Shown here one piece after another: positions 57,894 to 64,000 of a stretch of DNA of 64,000 nt. The translations under genes and the position numbers were made by a program. Origin of the DNA: Streptomyces carminius (lineage in GTDB: Bacteria > Actinomycetota > Actinomycetes > Streptomycetales > Streptomycetaceae); contig NZ_PGGW01000068.1 in the NCBI RefSeq assembly GCF_002794255.1, positions 24,315-88,314 on the forward strand, given 5' to 3'. Each line of letters starts with the position of its first letter. Position 1 is the stretch's first letter. The notes under the pieces were generated by a model. That model searched no databases. It was not told where the DNA came from and saw only the letters and a program-made list of their open reading frames with translations.

Positions 57894-60449
57894 ATGAGCA
57901 GCCTCTTCGACGACAGCTTCCTGGCCGACCTCGACCCCCCCGGGGACGAGGAGCCGCCGCCCGGCCCCGAGGAGACGCCCGCGCCCCCGGACGAGGACGT
58001 TCCGGAGGATCTCTTCGCGGGCACCTTCGCGGACGGCGCGGCCCGCGACGCCCACTACCGCAACGGCGCGCCCCGGCCCGTCGTCGCCCCGGAAGCCCTG
58101 CTGGAGGGGCTGAACGAGCAGCAGCGCGCGGCCGTGACGCACACCGGCTCGCCCCTGCTGATCGTGGCGGGCGCCGGCTCCGGCAAGACCCGGGTGCTCA
58201 CCCACCGCATCGCCCATCTGCTGGGTGCGCGCGGTGTGCACCCCGGGCAGATCCTCGCGATCACCTTCACCAACAAGGCCGCGGGCGAGATGAAGGAGCG
58301 CGTCGAGCAGCTCGTCGGCCCGCGCGCCCAGGCGATGTGGGTCTCCACCTTCCACAGCGCGTGCGTGCGCATCCTGCGCCGCGAGAGCAAGAAGCTGGGC
58401 TTCACCTCCAGCTTCTCCATCTACGACGCCGCCGACGCCCGGCGGCTGATGGCGCTGGTCTGCCGCGACCTGGACCTGGACCCCAAGCGCTTCCCGCCCA
58501 AGTCGTTCAGCGCCCAGGTCTCGAACCTGAAGAACGAGCTGATCGACGAGGAGGACTTCGCGGGGAGGGCCACCGACGGCTTCGAGAAGACACTGGCCGA
58601 GGCGTACACGCTGTACCAGTCGCGGCTGCGCGAGGCCAACGCACTGGACTTCGACGACCTCATCATGACGACGGTCCACCTGCTCCAGGCGTTCCCCGAC
58701 GTCGCCGAGCACTACCGCCGCCGCTTCCGGCACGTCCTGGTCGACGAGTACCAGGACACCAACCACGCCCAGTACACCCTGATCAGGGAACTGGTCGGAA
58801 TCGGCGGAGAGACCGGCGGGTCCGGCGAGGGCGGAGAGGCCGGCGCGGGCGGCGGGACCGGAGAGGAGCGCGCCGAGCTGTGCGTGGTCGGTGACGCGGA
58901 CCAGTCGATCTACGCCTTCCGCGGCGCGACCATCCGCAACATCCTCCAGTTCGAGGAGGACTACCCGGACGCCACCACCATCCTGCTGGAGCAGAACTAC
59001 CGCTCCACGCAGACCATCCTCTCCGCTGCCAACGCCGTCATCGAGCGGAACGAGAACCGCCGCCCGAAGAACCTGTGGACCGCCGCCGGCGCGGGCGAGA
59101 CCATCACCGGCTACGTCGCCGACACCGAGCACGACGAGGCCCAGTTCGTCGCCGAGGAGATCGACCGGCTGACGGACGCCGGGACGGCGAAGGCGGGCGA
59201 CGTCGCCGTCTTCTACCGCACCAACGCGCAGTCCCGGGTCTTCGAGGAGATCTTCATCCGCGTCGGGCTGCCGTACCGGGTCGTGGGCGGGGTGCGCTTC
59301 TACGAGCGCAGAGAGGTCCGCGACATCCTGGCCTATCTGCGGGTGCTGGCCAATCCCGAGGACTCGGTGCCGCTGCGCCGCATCCTCAACGTGCCCAAGC
59401 GCGGTATCGGCGACCGGGCCGAGGCGATGATCGAGGCCCTGGCACTGCGCGAGAAGATCACCTTCCCGCAGGCGCTGCGCCGCGTCGACGAGGCGTACGG
59501 CATGGCGGCCCGCTCGGCCAACGCCGTCAAGCGCTTCAACGCCCTCCTGGAGGACCTGCGGACGGTCGTGGAGTCCGGCGCCGGGCCGGCGACCGTGCTG
59601 GAGGCCGTCCTGGAGCGCACCGGCTACCTCGCCGAGCTCCAGGCGTCCAGCGACCCGCAGGACGAGACCAGGGTGGAGAACCTCCAGGAGCTCGCCGCCG
59701 TGGCGCTGGAGTTCGAGCAGGAGCGCGGCGCGGAGAACCCCGGCACGCTCGCGGAATTCCTGGAGCAGGTGGCGCTGGTCGCCGACTCCGACCAGATCCC
59801 GGACGAGGACGCCGAGAACGGCGGGGTCGTCACGCTGATGACCCTGCACACCGCCAAGGGCCTGGAGTTCCCGGTCGTCTTCCTGACCGGCATGGAGGAC
59901 GGCGTCTTCCCGCATCTGCGCACCCTGGGCAAGACCAAGGAACTGGAGGAGGAGCGGCGGCTGGCGTACGTCGGCATCACCCGGGCCCGGGAGCGGCTCT
60001 ACCTCACGCGGTCGGCCATGCGCAGTGCCTGGGGCCAGCCCTCCTACAACCCGCCCTCCCGTTTCCTGGAGGAGATCCCGGAGCGGTACCTGCGGTGGAA
60101 GCGCACGGGCGGTACGGCCGGCGCGGCCGGGTCGGCGAGGTCGACCGGGCGCGGTGGCACCGGCCGGGGGGCGTCGGCGACGTCCATGCTGGCGGCGGCG
60201 GCCTCGGCCGTGTCGGACGCGACGGCCGCCGCCCGGCGGCCCGGCCCGAGCGGCTTCGCCACGGGCCGGGCGAAGGAGCGGGCGGCGGTGTCCCTGGAGG
60301 TCGGGGACCGGGTCACGCACGACACCTTCGGGCTCGGCCGGGTGGTGGCCGTCAAGGGCAGCGGGGACAACGCCGAGGCGACGATCGACTTCGGTGACGA
60401 GCGACCGAAGCGGCTGCTGCTGCGCTACGCGCCGGTGGAGAAGCTCTGA
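57894..60449 (+). CDS. pcrA: ATP-dependent DNA helicase PcrA/UvrD
   Basis: 851 aa superfamily 1A 3-5 prime helicase acting in repair and replication-fork maintenance. Walker A GAGSGKTR (about residue 93), motif Ia ITFTNKAAGEM, motif II VDEYQD (about 283), GDADQSIYAFRGA, motif IV EQNYRST, motif V TAKGLEFPVVFLTG and motif VI YVGITRARERLYL are all present. An acidic N-terminal tail (1-60) and a Gly/Glu-rich insert after motif II (about 305-325) are lineage-specific. The C-terminal Tudor-like domain (GDRVTHDTFGLGRVVAVKGSGDNAEATIDFGDERPKRLLLRYAPVEKL) that contacts RNA polymerase is complete. Confidence 0.97.
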   Translation: MSSLFDDSFLADLDPPGDEEPPPGPEETPAPPDEDVPEDLFAGTFADGAARDAHYRNGAPRPVVAPEALLEGLNEQQRAAVTHTGSPLLIVAGAGSGKTRVLTHRIAHLLGARGVHPGQILAITFTNKAAGEMKERVEQLVGPRAQAMWVSTFHSACVRILRRESKKLGFTSSFSIYDAADARRLMALVCRDLDLDPKRFPPKSFSAQVSNLKNELIDEEDFAGRATDGFEKTLAEAYTLYQSRLREANALDFDDLIMTTVHLLQAFPDVAEHYRRRFRHVLVDEYQDTNHAQYTLIRELVGIGGETGGSGEGGEAGAGGGTGEERAELCVVGDADQSIYAFRGATIRNILQFEEDYPDATTILLEQNYRSTQTILSAANAVIERNENRRPKNLWTAAGAGETITGYVADTEHDEAQFVAEEIDRLTDAGTAKAGDVAVFYRTNAQSRVFEEIFIRVGLPYRVVGGVRFYERREVRDILAYLRVLANPEDSVPLRRILNVPKRGIGDRAEAMIEALALREKITFPQALRRVDEAYGMAARSANAVKRFNALLEDLRTVVESGAGPATVLEAVLERTGYLAELQASSDPQDETRVENLQELAAVALEFEQERGAENPGTLAEFLEQVALVADSDQIPDEDAENGGVVTLMTLHTAKGLEFPVVFLTGMEDGVFPHLRTLGKTKELEEERRLAYVGITRARERLYLTRSAMRSAWGQPSYNPPSRFLEEIPERYLRWKRTGGTAGAAGSARSTGRGGTGRGASATSMLAAAASAVSDATAAARRPGPSGFATGRAKERAAVSLEVGDRVTHDTFGLGRVVAVKGSGDNAEATIDFGDERPKRLLLRYAPVEKL

Positions 60450-60558
60450 GCGGCTGAGCGGCGGCGGGCCCGGCCGGCCTTCCCGGCCGGGAGTCCAGCG
60501 AGGGGGGCCGGGGCCGCCGGGAGCGGCCCCGAGCCGTACGGGCCCCGTACGGCTCGGG

Positions 60559-62223
60559 TCAGGTCGGGTCCAGGCCCTTGGAGCGGAGCCAGGCCAGCGG
60601 ATCGATGGCCGAACCGCCACCCGGCCGCACCTCGAAGTGCAGGTGCGGTCCGGTCGAGTTGCCGGAGTTGCCGGAGTAGGCGATGACGTCGCCCGCCTTC
60701 ACGGAGCCCGAGCGGATACGGGTGCTGCTCAGGTGGCAGTACCAGGTCTCGGTCCCGTCGGGCGCGGTCACTATCACCATGTTGCCGTAGGAGCCGTCGA
60801 ACTGGGTGCGGACCGTCCCGTCGGTCGCGGCCCGCACGGGGGTGCCGTAGCTGACGGGGAAGTCGATGCCGGTGTGCACCGACATCCAGTTGAGGCCCGC
60901 CTGACCGTAGTAGGCGCTCAACCCGTGCTGGGCGACCGGGAGCGCGAACTTGGGCCGCATGGCCTCCTTGCGCGCCGCCTCCTTCGCCTTGCGTTTGCGC
61001 TCGAGCTCCTGGCGCTGCTTGAGGTCGATGCGCTCCTGGGTGCGGCTGGCGCGGCCGGCGAAGTTCTCGGCCTCGTCGGAGAGACTGGCGAGCTGGGTGT
61101 CGAGCTTCCGGTTGGCCGCGGTGGACTTGACGGAGGTGGTGTCGGCGGCGGCCTGGGCGGTGGTGTCGTCGGTCTCGCCGACATCGCTGACGGAGGCGGC
61201 GGCCACGGCCGTCACCCCCATGACGCACGCGGACGGCACGGCGACGGTCAGCAGTGCGGAACGCTTCGGCCGCGCGGAACGGCGGCGGCGTGAGCCCGGG
61301 GCGCGCGGCGCCGGCGGTCCGGGCCGCTCCGCCCTTCCGGAGCGCCGCGGTCCGGCGGGGCCGTCACCGGTGTCGTCGGCGGTGTCGTCGGCGGTCTCGT
61401 CGCCGTCACCAGTGGTGTCGGCGGTGGTGTCCTCGTGGCCGTCGGGGGTGCCGGGCTCGGCCTCCGCCCCGTCGGTCCCGCCGGGGAAGCCGGCCGCGCC
61501 GGCCGGGTCCGGCGAGTCGTAGCCGGGCCGGTCGTATCCGGTCTGTCCGTAGTCGTAGCCGTGCTCGTGCCCGTAGTCATGCCCGTAGTCGTGCCCGTGC
61601 TCCTGGGGAGCCGGGTGCCCGGCATGTTCCCCGGGCTGTTCCGCGTACTCCGGTGCGCGGTGGGCCGCGGGGTCGTCCCAGCCGGTGGCGAAATGGTCGG
61701 CGGGACCGTCGTACCCGGGGTACTGGCCGGTGCCGGTGTCCCAGGTCCCGTCGGCGGGGGTGCCCGGCGCCCCGTAGGACTCCCCGGCATAGGAGCCGGT
61801 GCCGTAGCCGGTGTCCGGCCAGGAGTGGCCGGACAGCTCCGGGGAGGCTGCGGTCTGGGCCGGAACGGAGGCCCAGGAGGCGGTGCCGGAGTGATCGGCG
61901 TGGTTGGCGTGACCGTCGTGGCCGGTGGGGGTGTGCCAGGAGCCGCCGTGTCCGGGGACGGACGCGGCGGGCGCCGCGGGCGTGTCGCCCGGCAGCGGGC
62001 CGAAGAGGGGATCGCTGTCGCCGTAGGCGCTCACGGGGGTGCCGAAGGTGTCGGTGGCGTAGCCGTACGAGACGTTCTGCTGTCCGTGGTCGCCGTACGG
62101 CGACTGCCCGTAGGTCTCACAGGTCTCGTAGGGGGAGCCGTGGGGACCGTAGGAAGAGTCGGCAGCGGGGTCGGCCGGGGTCGAAACTCCCGACGGGTGA
62201 CGGTCGTTCACCACCAACTTCAC
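60559..62223 (-). CDS. M23 family peptidoglycan metallopeptidase
   Basis: 554 aa, GTG at 62223 (GAGGCG upstream). A long disordered Gly/Tyr/His/Asp/Pro-rich cytoplasmic N-terminus (about 1-300, with repeated HDYGHDYGHEHGYDYG) precedes one membrane helix (SALLTVAVPSACVMGVTAVAAASV, about 325-348). A coiled coil (about 365-420) follows, then a LytM domain with zinc ligands in HTGIDF (about 449) and the HLHFEV motif (about 526). Thus it is a membrane-anchored endopeptidase acting on the wall. The neighbouring lipase and pcrA are typical neighbours. Confidence 0.9.
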   Translation of the reverse strand: MKLVVNDRHPSGVSTPADPAADSSYGPHGSPYETCETYGQSPYGDHGQQNVSYGYATDTFGTPVSAYGDSDPLFGPLPGDTPAAPAASVPGHGGSWHTPTGHDGHANHADHSGTASWASVPAQTAASPELSGHSWPDTGYGTGSYAGESYGAPGTPADGTWDTGTGQYPGYDGPADHFATGWDDPAAHRAPEYAEQPGEHAGHPAPQEHGHDYGHDYGHEHGYDYGQTGYDRPGYDSPDPAGAAGFPGGTDGAEAEPGTPDGHEDTTADTTGDGDETADDTADDTGDGPAGPRRSGRAERPGPPAPRAPGSRRRRSARPKRSALLTVAVPSACVMGVTAVAAASVSDVGETDDTTAQAAADTTSVKSTAANRKLDTQLASLSDEAENFAGRASRTQERIDLKQRQELERKRKAKEAARKEAMRPKFALPVAQHGLSAYYGQAGLNWMSVHTGIDFPVSYGTPVRAATDGTVRTQFDGSYGNMVIVTAPDGTETWYCHLSSTRIRSGSVKAGDVIAYSGNSGNSTGPHLHFEVRPGGGSAIDPLAWLRSKGLDPT

Positions 62224-62554
62224 TTTCGCCTCGACAACAGGGGCGGAGCAGTGCGGCGACTGTACCCGGGGGTATGCGACGGCGACAATCTTCAACAGGT
62301 TTTCCGGGGCACGGAAACGGGCATACGGCCGTCTTTCGGCGGACTGCATACCAGTACTTGGTCTGCGGTTCGAATGTCGTTCGAATCCGGCGCGGCAGTG
62401 GACCCGTCTCGGGGGGCCGCCGGCCCCGGTCCCGCCCGCCGTCACCCGAGGTTCCGCTTCCGTTCTCCGCGGTGCTCCGGCGTGCCGCGATCCCCGGTGC
62501 GCGGCCCCTCATCCGGACGGCTCCCCGACCGGGTCCGCCGGGCCGTCCCGTCCG
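62224..62554 (-). promoter_or_regulatory. M23 peptidase upstream region
   Basis: 331 bp without a gene between the M23 start and the lipase stop. Two TTCGAA hexamers (62369-62374, 62380-62385) lie exactly 11 bp apart, one helical turn, within an A+T-richer patch that also contains CCAGTACTTGG near 62350. These are candidate operator elements. I see no riboswitch consensus here. Confidence 0.5.
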
Positions 62555-63436
62555 TCAGGCCGCCCCGGCCGACCGGCCCGGACGCGCCCCGGCGGACAGC
62601 TTCTCCCTGATGTCGGCAGCCACCTCCCAGTGCGCGGGGAGCGCCAGATGCCCCAGGCCGCGCACCCGTACGTTGCAGGCGTCCAGATCGGGATGGTCGA
62701 CGCGGGCGGTCTCGACCGGGTCCATCAGCTGGTCCAGGTCGCTCCAGAAGGCCACGAAGCGGGTACGGCAGCCCGGCGCGGGCCGGGCCAGTTCCTCGAT
62801 CACCTCGGAGTCCGGGCGGAGTTGGCGCACGATGGGATGCGCCGACGCCAGCGGCGCGACCCGGGTGCCGGAGTGCGGGGTGCCGAGGGTCACCAGGGTG
62901 CGGATCCGGGCGTCGCCGCCCATGCGCTGGACGTAGTAGCGGGCGATCAGGCCGCCCATGCTGTGCCCGATCACGTCGATCCGGCGGCGGCCGGTGCCCT
63001 CGCAGATCTCCTCGACGCACTCCGCCAGCCGCTCGGCGGCATGCCGGATGTCACAGGTCAGCGGGGAGTAGTTGAGCGCGCAGACGTCGCGCCAGCCGTT
63101 GCGCGCCAGGGAACGCCGCAGCAGGGTGAACACCGAGCGGTTGTCGATGAAGCCGTGCAGCAGCAGTACGGGCGGGTGGTCCCGGCCCGCCCGGCTCCGG
63201 GGGATCCGGGCGGTGGTGCCGCGGCAGCCGTCCTCCTCCGTCACCCGCGCCGGGACGTACCGCTCCTGGGCCATGCCGGCGGGGTAGAGCAGGGTGCGCC
63301 CCGCCAGGAAGGCCGCCTCCAGCGCCGCGGCCCGCAGCCCGCGCGGCGCCAGGGGCACCAGCGACAGCGGCAGCGCGCCGGAGAACACGCCGGAGAACAC
63401 GCCGGAGACCAGGGGCAGCGCCTTCATCACCTTCAC
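62555..63436 (-). CDS. lipase/esterase, alpha/beta hydrolase
   Basis: 293 aa. GTG at 63436 with GGGGAGG 9 nt upstream. N-terminal hydrophobic segment (VMKALPLVSGVFSGVFSGALPLSLVPLAP, about 3-31) acts as signal or anchor. Oxyanion region PPVLLLHGFIDNRSVF (about 88), nucleophile elbow VIGHSMGGLIARYYVQRM (about 158), TLGTPHSGT lid hinge, and C-terminal His in GLGHLALPAHWEV. It resembles Streptomyces triacylglycerol lipases of class I-like type. The FSGVFSG duplication mirrors a tandem 12-bp DNA repeat (63387-63410). Lipolytic substrate unproven. Confidence 0.9.
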   Translation of the reverse strand: MKVMKALPLVSGVFSGVFSGALPLSLVPLAPRGLRAAALEAAFLAGRTLLYPAGMAQERYVPARVTEEDGCRGTTARIPRSRAGRDHPPVLLLHGFIDNRSVFTLLRRSLARNGWRDVCALNYSPLTCDIRHAAERLAECVEEICEGTGRRRIDVIGHSMGGLIARYYVQRMGGDARIRTLVTLGTPHSGTRVAPLASAHPIVRQLRPDSEVIEELARPAPGCRTRFVAFWSDLDQLMDPVETARVDHPDLDACNVRVRGLGHLALPAHWEVAADIREKLSAGARPGRSAGAA

Positions 63437-63881
63437 GGCCGACAACCTCCCCTGGTGGCGCACACCGGACATATCAGTCCGTGTGCCCCTCCGGGCGGTC
63501 ATGATGCGGACCGGACGTCAATCTGATATTGACCGGACACCGGACCGGGACCGCCGCACCGGTATGCGGTGCGGTGCTGCGGCGGCTGTGGCACGGTGGT
63601 GGTGCGGCTCTGCGGTCACTGCGAATCGGGTGTCCGACTCCGGTGGCTTCGGCTTCTCCGGAGGCGGGTGGGGCCGTGCTCCGCGCGGCCGGCCGACCGC
63701 CCGGAGGGACGGCACCCGGAAGTCCCGGATGTGATTTCCCCCTCCCTCCGTACCGCGAAACGGACGGGCGCGCGATGCTGGCGATAACGTTCGTTCACCA
63801 GTACCGCTTGCCGGAACGTGCCGGACCCGCCCGAAACGGTCGGTCGGGCGAGCCGGACCGCAGTCGTCATGGGAGGCAGTC
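63437..63881. other. 445-bp gene-free stretch between lipase and icmB
   Basis: Divergent promoter region. A+T-rich inverted repeat GTCAAT-ctgat-ATTGAC at 63517-63533 (80 bp upstream of the lipase start) is the strongest operator candidate; GATAACGTTCG lies near 63783. No coding signal is convincing. Confidence 0.5.
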
Positions 63882-64000
63882 ATGGGTGTGTCGGGTCCGA
63901 TCCGCGTGGTCATCGCCAAGCCGGGGCTCGACGGCCACGACCGCGGCGCCAAGGTGATCGCGCGGGCGCTGCGCGACGCCGGTATGGAGGTCATCTACAC
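63882..64000 (+). CDS. icmB: isobutyryl-CoA mutase small (B12-binding) subunit, partial
   Basis: 39 codons plus part of the next are seen: MGVSGPIRVVIAKPGLDGHDRGAKVIARALRDAGMEVIY. The DxHxxG-type cobalamin motif (GLDGHDRGAKV, His19 as the lower axial ligand) identifies the small subunit of acyl-CoA mutases. In Streptomyces the gene at this place is icmB, which with IcmA interconverts isobutyryl- and n-butyryl-CoA. ATG at 63882 has GGGAGG 5 nt upstream. It continues beyond the window. Confidence 0.88.
   Translation, partial: MGVSGPIRVVIAKPGLDGHDRGAKVIARALRDAGMEVIY

Noticed and set aside
62366..62396. GTTCGAATCC-like sequence resembling a tRNA T-loop
   Set aside because: No 5-bp T-stem forms around either TTCGAAT, and no acceptor or anticodon arms are found nearby; explained better as repeated TTCGAA palindromes.
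1..64000. CRISPR array, rRNA or tRNA genes, phage or conjugative integration module
   Set aside because: No regularly spaced repeats, no RNA gene cores and no integrase or conjugation genes were seen; the IS630 copy is the only mobile element.

Overview
The window is about 72% G+C, uses GTG and TTG starts freely, and carries whiD, bldM, shbA, a CIRCE-controlled groES-groEL1 and many actinobacterial signal proteins. This points to a Streptomyces (or very close) linear chromosome core. From memory, the order groES-groEL1 ... whiD-bldM-shbA-guaB-guaB3 ... glpD-kinases ... chorismate mutase-guaA ... pcrA-M23 peptidase-lipase-icmB matches the S. coelicolor SCO4760-SCO4800 interval; no alignment was run.

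Layout. 1-6.4 kb: a truncated SAM methyltransferase, a Uma2 nuclease-like protein, groES-groEL1 behind two CIRCE operators, an SDR, a MOSC protein, and an intact IS630-family element inserted 11 bp in front of the MOSC start. 6.5-12.8 kb: a LysR regulator, the developmental block whiD/bldM (divergent), the sigma factor ShbA, and purine genes guaB and guaB3. 12.8-26.7 kb: a nucleotide-sugar dehydrogenase lacking its catalytic cysteine, glpD, three consecutive transmembrane Ser/Thr kinase-type proteins (the middle one a pseudokinase), an aldehyde dehydrogenase and a GMC oxidoreductase. 26.8-31.1 kb: an LAETG wall-anchored protein, an 876-bp gene-free stretch, a chorismate mutase preceded by an aromatic-codon leader peptide and hairpin, and guaA.

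31.2-44 kb looks accessory: two more Uma2 proteins, an ECF-type sigma factor with a C-terminal SnoaL-like part, small enzymes (RibD-C, AHSA1, NmrA, DUF1801), an AraC regulator, a VanZ-like protein, a WhiJ-type trio (XRE regulator, DUF397, ATPase) and an HxlR/quinone oxidoreductase pair. Palindromes or repeats of operator type sit at several of these promoters.

44-64 kb returns to core-like genes: a TRIC channel, a PspC-type two-component system facing a PspC membrane protein, DoxX, small membrane proteins, an NlpC/P60 hydrolase behind a probable c-di-AMP riboswitch, a membrane caspase-like protease coupled to an EACC1-like gene (the best candidate for a conflict or cell-death module), a DUF1707 protein, pcrA, an M23 peptidase, a lipase and the start of icmB.

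Functional threads: GMP supply (guaB, guaB3, guaA); sporulation control (whiD, bldM, shbA); cell-wall and envelope remodelling (NlpC/P60, M23, LAETG protein, kinases, PspC system); and a possible caspase-EACC1 suicide or defence module. The least conventional signals are the chorismate-mutase attenuator, the caspase-EACC1 pair, the degenerate kinase and the two dehydrogenase homologues whose active-site cysteine is gone.
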